NCBI GenBank assembly: GCA_029891345.1
Contig: CM056997.1
Span: 214,993,212-215,057,211, forward strand
Reading direction: 5' to 3'
Length of the DNA stretch: 64,000 nucleotides
Source: Dryococelus australis
Lineage: Eukaryota > Arthropoda > Insecta > Phasmatodea > Phasmatidae
Position numbers and translations under genes: made by a program. Below are positions 43,788 to 55,330 of this stretch, one piece after another (within the stretch, counting starts at the first letter, position 1; the number at the start of each line of letters is the position of its first letter). The notes beneath the pieces are model-generated. The model made no database searches and had not been told where the DNA came from. It saw nothing but the letters and a program-made list of their open reading frames with translations.

Positions 43788-44420
43788 GTTACACACAGGA
43801 TCCCACCGCACGCTCCTGGCCTGGATTGTATTAAATTTCTGGGTTTATCTGGAAAATGCTCTGGATTACTGACCTCGTTTCTCTCAGCGTGACTCGGGGT
43901 GCGCTGAACCTTCCAGATGATCAGGGCGACTGACATAAAAGTGTGATAGTCCTCCTAGTCGGGAGTTGATGAGTGAAGTTCAATAGAGAATTCATGTGAG
44001 TCTGGAGTTTGGGCGGTTGTGCGGCATCGTGTGAAATACGACGAGCGAGAAGACCAACGGGAGGCTTCGGAAGTAATTAGCGGGAGAAAAAACTTCGACT
44101 GCGAACATCAGAGCAATGAAGATTACGACTGGCTGGCTGGACTATTGGACTGGATGGATTAGTAAAAGTCATTATGATGGCAACAGATAGACTGAACGTG
44201 TGTTAATGATAAGCATGCGTTAATTGACTATAACGAATCAGAAACATTAAGAAGGGCATTGATTATAGTTTAAATATACACTAAATATCGAGCTCACTGA
44301 GAAATAAAGAGTAATATTGGAGATAGGTAACTTAATGCTGTAAAATAGCTGAGGTCAGAGCATGCATTTATTAACAGTGCTGTGCTGTGGACAGAGTAGG
44401 AACCGCGTAATAGGTATAAC
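43788..44420 (+). mobile_element. Possible solo LTR (fossil), weak
   Basis: Starts TGTTACACACAGG and could end TATAACA, with an ACATAAAAGTG TATA-like box near 43934 and AATAAA near 44303. The general layout recalls the LTR at 20557-21437. No target duplication is visible, so the call is tentative. Confidence 0.25.
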
Positions 44421-44516
44421 ACCGCTGAGCCCAATAAGAATTGCTAAATGTAGAAAGGGAACATGTCGACATTTAAAGAAAACAACGTTAGCCAGATGAA
44501 TTAGGAATGTTAAATT

Positions 44517-44615
44517 AAATATCGATATATCGAAATGATTTTATGTCAACGAGATTTCGGTATAAATCGTCGATATATTTCAACGATATTTCAACCTAAT
44601 CAATATCTTTTTCCA
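44517..44615 (+). repeat. TCGAT-rich element, third trace
   Basis: AAATATCGATATATCGAAAT, GATTTCGGTATAAATCGTCG and CAACGATATTTCAAC recall the repeats at 8042-8379 and 11205-11436. No terminus is preserved. Confidence 0.45.
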
Positions 44616-44949
44616 GGTATCGGATACACATATATTAATCCGTTCTTAATAATCTCTGTTTTTTATGCAAAAATGGAATTAAAAATCACTATTTTTTTAC
44701 TTTGGCAACATACACCAAAAAACCGGAGCCACATCATACTGCAATGCTCCGTGTCCACAATATATAATATCCCAAGCAATGTTACATTCCGATTTACGAA
44801 AATCTATATTTTCCTTTCGGTGTATCGTTTAGTAAAAAACCATGCTTTTATAAATAACAAATATAAATAATGACGATATTTGTTTACGATGTGAAGATCC
44901 CTTCGACGACTGCGCATCTCTTCTACGCACCACCGATCACCACCACACC

Positions 44950-45232
44950 ATGTTGGCAGTCGTCCCAATACTTGTGTCGTGTCGGACCGGTGTATGGCCT
45001 TGTTCTTTGTGGCAGTCGTCCCAATACTTGTGTCGTGTCGGACCGGTGTATGGCCTTGTTCTTTGTGGCAGTCGTCTCAATACTTGTGTCGTGTCGGACC
45101 GGTGTATGGCCTTGTTCTTTACGGCAGTCGTCCCAATACTTGTGTCGTGTCGGACCGGTGTATGGCCTTGTTCTTTGTGGCAGTCGTTCCAATACTTGTG
45201 TCGTGTCGGACCGGTTATGGCCTTGTTCTTTG
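44950..45232 (+). repeat. 56-bp tandem repeat, five units
   Basis: Units beginning CGTCCCAATACTTGTGTCGT recur at 44961, 45017, 45073, 45129 and 45185, exactly 56 bases apart, and contain GTCGGACCGGTGTATGGCCT. As 56 is not a multiple of three and the unit has no stop in any forward phase, all three plus frames stay open across the array. The unit order is nearly perfect, suggesting recent expansion. Confidence 0.95.
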
Positions 45233-46722
45233 ATCACGTGAAGTTGCTGTACTTCCGATATCAGTGTGGGCGCCGACACCGAATTTTATATACACACGCG
45301 TATGCGTGGCCTAAAGAAGGGCTAAAGAAAGTACACTTCTCAATTGTCCTACTAGGCTTATTTCCAATGGGACTTGTGAAATACAGTTCTAAATAAGCGA
45401 ATGTTACATAGTTTTTCAAAATATCAGAAAAGTGTAAGACCCCTAAAGTATAGTTGTCAATCACATTTATAGATAACATTTTTTAAGTTCAACTGAAACA
45501 TATTAATGCTCTGGCTTTTATCATTTCCTCGCACTGATGCTATTTGTGTAATAAACAACATTTTGTTATTTTTTTATTTAAAGAAATTGGCATCTTCCTA
45601 TATAATTTATAACTATTCTGTAAAAAAAAAATAGTCGAAAAAAATATTTTCAGTTACGTTTGGACTGCATTATTTTGTGTTAATAATGCCACAAATGTGT
45701 GTAAGTATTAGGATGACTGGTTTATGCGTGGATTAGCACAAGAGTTAATGCCAGTTATCTCGCAGCGAACAGCTGGCGTACCGGGGAAATATACGTGGAG
45801 CAAGTTCAGGTGTCTGCTACTAGATAGCAGCAGCGCGCCCGGGCACTCCTCGCCTCGACGTGGTCTGGCGCCGCGCAGTCTGCCCTTGTGATGACACATG
45901 GCTGCCTTCAGACGTGATGGATGGCAAGTAAAGGAGAGTAAGGACCGCCGCGCTGTCTCCCTACGTTCCGTCTAAACCTGGAAATACGAGGGAAGCAGTG
46001 GCATCCCCGTAGGAACGCTCAGGTTATAGGCAAACTTGCAGGAGGAATAAGTGGTGATACAACTGAAGTGTGTCCTGCTAATTGCCATGAAACAAGATAT
46101 TAACAGACAGTTTTCCGATACGTGTTTCATTTAATACACTAAAATTAACTGTGTGTAAACTAAAATGTGGAATAATGAAGCCAGATTTCAGGTGGTAACA
46201 ATATTCATTAGCTTAGGAGTTTATACAAGGTAAAATTTCATTGCTTATAAGATTTCTACTATTCGAACTGATTTTAAGGAAATATTATGGCTAGCATTCA
46301 AATCAAATTAAGTCTATAATACTTTTTTTTTGTGATTCTCAACGAATAAAATTAGAAAAATTGACCTAACACTTGATTTACATTACTAGCAACAACTTTT
46401 ATAAGAGGAAAAAACATTCAGATCTATTGCATTTTTTGCTTTGAAAATGTTTAATTTTTAAGAATCCTCCCCCCAGTGAAGAATTGGAATAAGGTTATTT
46501 TAATGACTCTACTTGAGAATGTTAATAAGTTAAATGCGTAAAATAACATACTAATTGCAGAGCATTTAATTAGCCAATTTCCGAAGGAAAAATGTACATA
46601 GACCGATAAAATTAAAAAATAAAATAAAAAATAAAGTTTTCAAGAATACGGCATGCTGTTTCCAAAATTGTGGCAACTAAACATATTTTAAGTGCTTTCA
46701 TATATCGACGCATTCAACCTAA
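45233..46722. other. Anonymous DNA
   Basis: No gene recognised. A GC-richer patch at 45760-45990 has no recognisable promoter element. Confidence 0.45.
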
Positions 46723-46872
46723 TGGTGCCGGACGATGCCGCTGGTCGGCGGATTTTCTCAGGATCTCTCGTTTCCCCCGCCCGATTATTCCAGCGCTGCT
46801 CCATACTTACCTCAGTCACGCTCATAAGCTCTCAAGACCTCGCATTTAAGAGCAGCCCAAAAATCTTCACAC
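46723..46872 (+). mobile_element. tRNA-derived SINE (SINE-1), 5'-truncated
   Basis: GGTGCCGGACGATGCCGCTG followed by GTCGGCGGATTTTCTCAGGA, CTCTCGTTTCCCCCGCCC, CAGCGCTGCTCCATACTTAC and CTCTCAAGACCTCGCATTTA, ending with AGCCCAAAAATCTTCAC. The tRNA-like head is absent, as expected from incomplete reverse transcription. Confidence 0.8.
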
Positions 46873-47602
46873 ACGCCAGACTTTTTACAACAAGCAGGTA
46901 ACCCACAGTTAAAATTACACACAATTATATATTAATTAGAAAACGCATTAAATAAAAATTTTCTAAAATCGTTCCTTGTCAGTAATTACTATCTATTAAT
47001 CCAAAATGATGACGCGAAACGAAGAATTTGTGCAAAATAGACGACGCCCAGCTTCAAGTAGACAAATAATCTTCTTTTTTAAAGAACACATAAAGCTCTC
47101 GTAAAATTAAATGGCAGAGGCTGCCTGAAACTGACAGGTCGCGGTCAAGTTTTTAAGCGCGTCTGGTTCACTCTGCCGAATTTGTGCGCGCGACAAAGTA
47201 TGACATCACGCTTAACTTTTCCAGTGTTGCCACTTCTTTACTTCACCCACCTTCAATTGTCCTGTGATGGGAAGCGGAAGTGAATTTGTGTACAACTAAC
47301 TGTTTTACAATAAAAGTGTTCGCAACTCTTTTTACAGAGAAGGAAATTATTTCAGAAATGAAGAGAATAAAAATATTTTATATATTGCCCCTGCAATATG
47401 TTATTTTTTTAAAGCTAGAAACCTTAGGGTGGCGTGTGGCAAGCGCCACGAGTATTTCGCGAACCCATTCCTTAGTGAGATAGTCTTCAAACACTGCTTA
47501 TTTTCCTCCATTATTATTATTATTATTGTGATTTGACCATAGTTTTAAAGATACGACCCGTTTAACTATCAAGCAAGAAGCAATAGTGTGAGTAAACGTT
47601 GG
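46873..47602. other. Anonymous AT-rich DNA
   Basis: Nothing recognised apart from an ATT-type microsatellite near 47511-47526. Confidence 0.45.
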
Positions 47603-47843
47603 CATAGGCTGTTCACGGTAAAGTGAGTACTTTTGATGCCCTGGTTACTTTTTACTTTCAGCAATTTATTGTCTTTTAACCACCTTTTTTAAAATAAGCA
47701 CTGCTCTGTAAGTAATACGCACAGTGTGTTTATCCCACTGCACTCGAAAGTTAGCGTCTGACGCAAAATTTATATAAATTTATTTACCATTATTCAACAT
47801 AAGAAAACGTTCAAAAGTGCTAATTTTCCGTGAATACCCTATA
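47603..47843 (-). mobile_element. TA-flanked MITE family, copy 3 (inverted)
   Basis: Inverted ends CATAGGCTGTTCACGGTAAA then GTGAGTACTTTTG, and CAAAAGTGCTAATTTTCCGT then GAATACCCTATA. The internal GTAATACGCACAGTGTGTTT is the reverse complement of the internal block in the other two copies, so this copy is inverted relative to them. Confidence 0.8.
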
Positions 47844-48929
47844 TCCCTGTATAAAGGCCTCACTTGATCGCAGCAACCAATAAACAAAGGAGAGTGTCTC
47901 GAGGCTTCCCCATGCGATCTCGTAGTGGAAATACAAATAAAATTCAGTTCAACCCATGCATAATTTTTTTTATTCAGGTATGAACAGGTTGGAGAGTTTC
48001 TTGACTGCAAGTAGTCGGGCCTGTACCGGAGATAAGGTCTTGTCGTGTCAGTTGTGAGTTGGAGACAAGCTACAGATGACGTGTCTAACACGTTATGCGT
48101 TTTTTTTTTTAAGATTTAACATTTTGAACCCGTTTTATAGTGTTGCGTGTATTTTGATGCTCGTTCTTGATCATGAAGATAGAGGTATATTGCGTTATTA
48201 CGTGAAAAATGGTAATTTAAAAAACATTGGAAAAGTTATTCATGTGTAAGGAGATTTATTAAAAGCCAACTAACATCCATCAAAATACTCATGAAAATAC
48301 AATTCTTTGTGTTCTTTCTACCGTCAGTTAATCTTAGAGACCTAAAAAATTCGGCAGTTCAATGACCTGTAGGCTATACTCCATTGCCGTATGTAAAATA
48401 ACGCAAATTTCACTTTCATTGGTTGTTTGTTGTATTAATGGAAGACGGTGATGGGGGGTCTGCATTTTATTGCGTGTTTATTATTGGCTTAGAGGTATCT
48501 AGGATGTAAGTGTAAACTAACAGATGGGCCGATAGCATACGCAATACAAACGTACGAGGTTTTGAATGTTAGCTTGTTTCAAAATGAAACCGCGAATTAT
48601 TTCTGCTCTCTAGTAATTCTACATCTCCGAATGCAGAATGTGTCTAGTAATTTTTATGAATTGAATCTCTGTAGAGAGATTTTTTTTCTTTTTTCAAATG
48701 TAAACCTCGCATATGCTGTTTTGTGGTAAAACTGATAGCCGAGAATCGTTTGTACATTTATGTTCAGGTTTTTATCCCCGTTTGCTTAGCCAAAATGTTG
48801 ACTTCTTTTTTTGCCCCTCAGACGCTCTGAAACAGTTTGTGATCCTCCAGTATACAGTCGACTCACGGTCACAAAGGACACCGAAGTACTTCATTTCAAA
48901 CATGTTCAGATCCGTTAAGGTTTGTTTTA
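47844..48929. other. Anonymous DNA
   Basis: No gene, RNA or repeat recognised. Confidence 0.45.
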
Positions 48930-49945
48930 ATCACGCTATACATTCGAATCAGTGGGTAACCACTGATTCGCAGTGAATTCAACTACTCTAATCAGTGAAA
49001 ATGGTTCCAATTAGAATCATTGGAAAATCACTGATTGTTTCAGTGAAAAAATTTCACTGATTGAATAAGTGACGGCCCACTGCAGTAGCGAATTATATAT
49101 TGCTTTTTTGTTAATGTAGGCAACTAGTCAAGTGAAATTAACATATTTACGATAGTTTACTATTTATATTGCGCAATTTTCAGTAATTCAAAAAATCAAA
49201 AGAAGTTCCGCAGGTAGACAACGCGCACCCTTCGACTCCAATTCGTTGCCTTGCCATCTGAGCTACCACACAAAGATGAAATTACGAGAGGAAAATACAT
49301 GTCTTATACTGAAGATTCTAAATCGTGTAGTTTGAAGATGTATGTTTATAATTGTCGTGTTCGGTTTGATTGGTACCGTTAGGATAGTTAAAACAAATAG
49401 TAAGTTGTATGTGGGCACTCTCTTCGCCACGTAATAAGCAGTTTAATCATTCAAACAGAGCGCTGTGACGATTACATTGACTCGGAATTAAAAACATAAA
49501 AACGGAGTGAAAGGCTGTGTGTTGATATTACCTCGTAAAGGGCGTTTTGGAAGACGAAACACATTTTAGAAAGTATTTCGAATTATTTTTATTCGTTTAA
49601 TCGTTGTTACTTCACTTGATACTCTTTGTTTAACGGCCATTTTTAAACGATGTTCGACGGTCATTTTTGCACGCAGTTTCACTGATACATGAGTAATAAA
49701 TAATTAGAGACGGAGCAAGTTGCTCAGATGTTTCACTGATCCATCGGTCAAAAAATAAACCTCTGAGAATAAAGTGGAAAAAATGACCGACGAATCAGTG
49801 GGAAACGTCACTGAATCAATCGGTAAAGGAAATATGGCATTTTTTCCATTGGTTCACAGTTAAATTCACTGTGGTGAATTGTTGTATCAATCAGATCCGT
49901 TTGACTGATTGAAGCACTGAAATTCTCACTGTTTCAGATTTAGAA
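48930..49945. mobile_element. Possible non-autonomous element with CACTGATT subterminal motifs
   Basis: Both ends of this 1-kb region are dense in short AATCAGTG/CACTGATT motifs in both orientations (48930-49090 and 49735-49935); the middle has none. Clustered subterminal motifs at two ends are typical of transposase-binding sites in DNA transposons. Exact terminal inverted repeats were not found. Confidence 0.4.
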
Positions 49946-50630
49946 TGGAGGTTAAGAACAAAACGAGATGGTTTGTGGTAGAGTTTGGCTCAGGGGAAAT
50001 GTCTGCCGCTAGATGCGCTGATATTTCAAAGAGGTCACTTTTAAACTGGCGGCCAATGGAGAAATTATATTTATCTGTATATAAAAGTTCGTGTTTGGCT
50101 CGAATTGTGGCATACACTTGCGCAAGCCAACATTTTATGTATTAACTTTTTTTCGTGACTGTTAATCAAGCCCGGCAATGGTATTTACAAAAGCAAACAG
50201 CCAAAAAAATTGGGTTTGGTAATTAATGCTCATAAGCAAGCATAAATCTGTGGCGAAAGTTACGAATCAATGTACGAATAAATATAGCTGACATCGAAAT
50301 AAACTTTGTATTTTTCTCCTTCAACTTAAGGAAACTGAGCAGGAAAGCTGTAAAAATGATACTTTAAAGTAATTTTCTCTTTCTTTTTAAAATAAAAAAA
50401 TTTAAAATTTAAAATTTAAATTAATTAAGAGTTTAAGCCAACGTTTTACACAACCCACTTGTACGACATATTATTAAACATGTGGGCATATTTGCTATAC
50501 CCAGTGCTGAAGAACAATTTTATTCTTTACGTAGTTTCTAACAAAATACAGATCGGAAGATTTTACACACTTATATTTATCCTATGAAAACGGCAATTTT
50601 CCAATTTACCTAGATACGTATCAGAAAACT
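49946..50630. other. Anonymous AT-rich DNA
   Basis: No gene, RNA or repeat recognised. A TTTAAAATTTAAAATTTAAA run lies at about 50401. Confidence 0.45.
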
Positions 50631-51479
50631 CTGGAGTAGTAGGGAAAAGTAGGTTGGCAGCCAAGGGGATCGGGGATAGGATGGCTGGATGCGAGAAGCT
50701 GACATGTTACGTCACCCATTCGCCCAGTATTTGCCTTTTTTTTTTTTTAGAATTTCCTTTTCCCCTTAAAATCAACTAAAATACCCTAAAAAGTCCCATT
50801 TCCCTAAAAAATTTCCCTTTTCCCCTCAAAATTTCCCCTTTTCCCTAAAAAAAAAGAAGCACCGAATATGGCAGAAGCTCCCCATGTGCAGAAAGAAGTC
50901 CTTGAAATCCAATTTTCTCCCAACTTAAGTCCCTCAGGACCGTCAGAGCAGTGGCAGGCATACTGATTTTATACGCATAGACTATGCTAAATCGATACAA
51001 GGGATCCAGGATCAGTATCAGACATAACCGTCACCTATCTTGGTAAGGTCAATCATCTTGTCAACAATTTTGTGTTCAGGTGACCTTTGACATCAACCTT
51101 TACCCTTGACCTCGAAAATCCGAAAAATAAATCAAATACACATCAGGTTCAAAAAATCTCAAAATATTTATTATAAAAAATTATTAATAAATTATTTAAA
51201 AACATATAATTTTTTTTTAAAACTTACATATACTAGGGCTCCGCCCAGCACCAAGCCCAGCAGAAGATTGACTTCCTCGCCCTCACCCCGTCACCTATAC
51301 TAATTCCGCCATCTTGATTTATTTTTTTGTACCTTACTGGAGGTCACCACCTTAATAGACGACCGCCATCTTGGTAAGCGACCGCCATATTCGTAGGTGA
51401 CCACCATCTTGGTATATATCACTTGTCTGTCATCTTGGAAGCCAATGCCCATTAGCAATTAAACTTTTACCTGTAATCC

Positions 51480-51990
51480 CAGACCTTGACCTTGACCCCA
51501 TGATATTTAATGACATTGAAAACAAAAAAGTCGAGAAATAAAACATCAAAGTTAGCAAGCATAATACATTAAGGACTACCACCACCATGTTAGATGCAGA
51601 CTACCTCGACCTTGACCACATGACACTGAATGGATTTGAAAACATAAACTCGAGACAAAATATATAAACGTCCGCAAGCATAACACATTATAGACTACCG
51701 CCGCCATATTAGATGCAGACTACCACGACCTTAACCCAAAGACTTTGAACGACCTTGAAAGCAAAAACTCGCAAAACAAAATATAAAAGTCAACAAGTAT
51801 AATACATTTCAGACTACCACCGCAATATGAGATGGAGACTACATCGACCATGACCCCGCGAACTTGTATGCAATTGTAAACAAAAACTCGCGAAAAATAC
51901 ATTTAAGTCAGCAGTATAATACATTACACACTAACGCCGTTAAATTAGATGCAGACTAACTCGACCTTCACCCCATGAACTTGAATGAAC
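51480..51990 (-). repeat. 115-118 bp satellite in the left foldback arm
   Basis: About four units marked by AGACTACC(A/G)CC..AGATGCAGACTAC followed by GACCTT, spaced about 117 bases. They are the inverse of the units at 54935-55260 and related to 8465-8830. Confidence 0.8.
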
Positions 51991-52464
51991 TTGAAAACGA
52001 AAACTCGGGGAAAAATTATAAATAATTGCGGAACATATAACGTCAAACCCGCTTCCCTTGCTGGCCCTTTCCCCACTACCCCAGCCTTGACCGTCCCAAA
52101 ACGCATCGACCGCCCCCACACCGCCCTCTTCTTCATTCCTACTGACTGCAGGCTTCACCTCTTTCCACACTGTCTTGCCCCATCACGCCTGCATCAACCT
52201 ATTCCCTTTTAACTCCAAATCTGTTACATCCAACGTGCTTAGAATATATTAACAAAATTAACCCAATCTAATTTTTGGTACACTTCTTTCCAACATATAC
52301 ATCTGTTACCATAGCATTTATTATGCCTATAAAGTGATAGACCATTACAGCAGATACTTTAATTATAATATACTTTGACACTTCATTTGATTTTTATTAT
52401 TGTCCTATTTTCTATCTTGCAGAGGCTGAGGCAGAGGCGGAGGCAGACTCGTTTGTAATTGCTT

Positions 52465-52890
52465 GAAGATCTGTCCGTTACCACAACTATCGTAGGAAGG
52501 CTGAAGCTGAGGCTGAGGCGGAGTCGATTGTACTTGTATGAAGATCTGTCTGTTATCACAACTGTAGTAGGTAGGCTGAAGCTGAGGCTGAGGCGGAGGC
52601 GGAGTCGATTGTAATTGCTTGAAGATCTGTCTGTTACCACAACTATCGTAGGAAGGCTGAAGCTGAGGCTGAGGCTGAGGCTGAGTCGATTGTACTTGCT
52701 TGAAGATCTGTCTGTTACCACAACTATCGTAGGAAGGCCGAAGCTGAGGCTGAGGAGGAGTCGATTGTACTTGTATGAAGATCTGTCTGTTACCACAACT
52801 ATCGTAGGAAGGCTGAAGCTGAGGCTGAGGAGGAGTCGATTGTACTTGTAAAAAGATCTGTCTTTTTACTACAACTATCCTGGAGAGGCT
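52465..52890 (-). repeat. 75/81-bp tandem repeat, six units, open on the minus strand
   Basis: Units begin GAAGATCTGTCTGTTACCAC at 52465, 52540, 52621, 52702, 52777 and about 52852, giving periods of 75, 81, 81, 75 and 75. All are multiples of three; length changes are whole 6-base GAGGCT/GAGGCG steps. On the minus strand the array is open as 25-27 residue repeats with TIVVVTDRSSYKYNRLRLSL. It adjoins the zinc-finger-like piece of the left arm. Confidence 0.9.
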
Positions 52891-52929
52891 GTGGTCGAGG
52901 CAGAGGCGGTGGCGGAGACGGAGTCGATT

Positions 52930-53340
52930 ATGTTGCTGAGAACAAATGCTACATGTTTCAGAATGTATGTTGAAAATGTCACCCCGTGTAAATTGCTTGT
53001 TACAGAAATCGCATTCAATTTTCCATTCGAATATTTAATCTTGCAGGCCGTTATTTCGTTTAGCCGCAAATTCCGAAAAGCTGTCTATGTTTTACCGCAG
53101 TAACGACCCAGCAGATGCATCATTGGCATTTTTATGTCTGTACTGGTCCAACTCGTGAATGATACTGAAACGAAAATTCATGAAAGGCGCATATTTATAC
53201 TTATGTGGAAACTCGATCTCAGAATCGACACTGGCGACAACCAGTTAGCCATGACGCTGGGTCCACGACCCTATGATCGTCAACGTCATAGGCAGCCCTT
53301 CATATTCGCAATTCATCTTTGTGGTATAGGAGCACTTTGA
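52930..53340 (-). pseudogene. Zinc-finger-like coding remnant, left foldback arm
   Basis: On the minus strand, about 53030-52955, one frame reads ECDFCNKQFTRGDIFNIHSE, a C2H2-like finger pattern, continuing toward the 75/81-bp array. A related stretch is on the plus strand of the right arm. Upstream on the minus strand a shared block begins KMNCEYEGL (about 53310). Protein family and function are unknown. Confidence 0.45.
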
Positions 53341-53380
53341 GAAAACCCGAGTACTTGTTCGACCAAGTAAAAACGCAGAT

Positions 53381-53979
53381 TTTATAATATATGATAGGGA
53401 TATATAAATTATGTTTTATATGAAATGGGAATATAAAATATATGCTTATTTAGATAAATATATATTTATATTAATATGTAAATGTATATAAGTTTGTAAA
53501 TAACAATTTTTTTACAATTTAATTTATATATAAGTATAATTGTATAAGCATGAAAATTTAAAATTATTTACTATGTATTTGAAATGTAAGTGTAATTATA
53601 TAAGATAGGAAAATAAAATTATTTGTAAGGTTATATAAATATGCATAGGTATATAAGTAAGTAAATAAAAAGTATTTTAAATTTTTCTGATACATATGTA
53701 TACGTAATTAAGTATGTAAATATATAATTATTTTTAATTTAATTTATATGTTTATGTTAGGATATATTAATGTCTAAATATGAAAGTATTAACAATTTAT
53801 TTTATATATAAGAAGAGGTATATATTTATGTAAAAATAGAATAATTTTGAATTTAATTTATACATAATTACATATATGACTACAAAAATTATAACAATTT
53901 ATATATATATATATATATGTTCATGTAACTATCAACAAATGAAACTATTTTAAATTTAATTTATGTAACAAAACAGATT
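53381..53979. other. AT-rich centre of the foldback element
   Basis: Very AT-rich, with TATATA and TAATTTAATTTAT-type repeats; no gene. A degraded ATTTTAAATTTAATTTAT motif recurs about every 60-120 bases. Confidence 0.7.
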
Positions 53980-54044
53980 GTTATGTAAGTACCTGCGTGT
54001 TTTCTTGGTCGAAAGAGTATTAGGGTTTCATCAGAGTCCCGCGA

Positions 54045-54490
54045 AGATGAATTTCGAATATGAAGGGCTTCTTTTTGACCTCGACGATCATGGAGCCGGG
54101 AACCCTGCATCATCGCTATCTAGTTGTTGCCAGTGTCGATTCTACGATAGAGTTTCCTCCAAAGTATAAATACCCGCCTTTATGCATTTCCGTTTCAGTA
54201 CCATTTACGACTCGGAAAAATGCGGACATAAAAATGCCAATGATGCATCTGCTGTAAAGGTTCAGCGGTAAAACGTTTACAGCATTGCAGAATTTACAGC
54301 GACACGAAATATCGACCTGCAAGATGAAAACTTCGAATGTGACATTTGAATGCGATTTCTGTAATAGTCAGTTTACACCGAGCGATATTTTGAGCAGGCA
54401 CTCTGAAACTTATACCACTGGTTCTAAGCAACTACAATCGGTACCGCTTCCGTCTCCATCTCCGGCTCTGCCTCCTCCTCAGCATCCGTA
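54045..54490 (+). pseudogene. Zinc-finger-like coding remnant, right foldback arm
   Basis: The start KMNFEYEGLLFDLDDHG (about 54045) is shared with the left arm. Downstream, 54285-54491 reads MKTSNVTFECDFCNSQFTPS followed by DILSRHSETY, matching the left-arm finger at ECDFCNxQFTxxDIxxxHSET. It ends in a Pro-rich tail (PLPSPSPALPPP), where the left arm has the tandem array. Function unknown. Confidence 0.45.
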
Positions 54491-54889
54491 AGATGGAATG
54501 GAGCAAAATAATAAAAATCAATTGATGTGTCAAATTATGTTATTACTTAAATAATTGCTGTAATGGTCTATCATTGTATGTGCATGATCAATCATATGGT
54601 AACAGGGGCATATGTTGAAATGAAGTGTACAGAAACGAGAGTTGGTTAACATTGTTACATTCTAAGCAGTTTGGATGCAACATGCTTGGAGCGAGGAGGG
54701 AAAAGTTCTAGGCAGGCCAGATGAGTAAGTCAGTGTGGAAAGAGGTGTTAGCCAGCAGTTAGAAGTGATGATGAAGAGGGAGGAGGGGTGTGGTTGGTCG
54801 ATGATTTTTGTGACGGTCAAAGTTGGGGTAGTGGTGGAGGGGCCAGCAAGTGAAGGGGGTCTAATGTTATATTTTCCTAAATTATTTAT

Positions 54890-55330
54890 AATTATTCAAC
54901 GAGTTTCGGTTTTCAAGGTCATTCAAGGTCTTGAGGTGAAGATCGAGATAGTCTGCATCTAATATGGCGGTGGTAGTCTGTAATGTATTAAGCTTGCTGA
55001 CTTCTATGTCTTTTTCTGGATTTTTTATTTTCAAGGTCATTCAATGTCACAGGGTCAAGGTCGAGGTAGTCTGCAACTAATTTGGTGGTGTTTGTCTGTA
55101 ATGTATTATACTCACTGACTTTTATGTATTTTTTCTCGAGTTTTTCAAGGTCATTCAAGGGTACGGGGTCAAGGTTGATGTAGTCTGCATCTAATATGGC
55201 GGTGGTAGTATGTAATGTATTATGCTTCCTGACTTTTATGTAATTTTCTTGAATTTTTTGTTTTCAAGTCATTCAAGTTCATGGTGTCATGGTCAGGGGT
55301 TTGGGGTCATGGTTCACAGGTCAAATTTCC
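54890..55330 (+). repeat. 115-bp satellite in the right foldback arm
   Basis: TAGTCTGCATCTAATATGGC-type starts at 54949, 55067 and 55181, each unit with TTTTTCAAGGTCATTCAAGG and GGGTCAAGGT. This is the inverse of the left-arm array. Confidence 0.85.
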
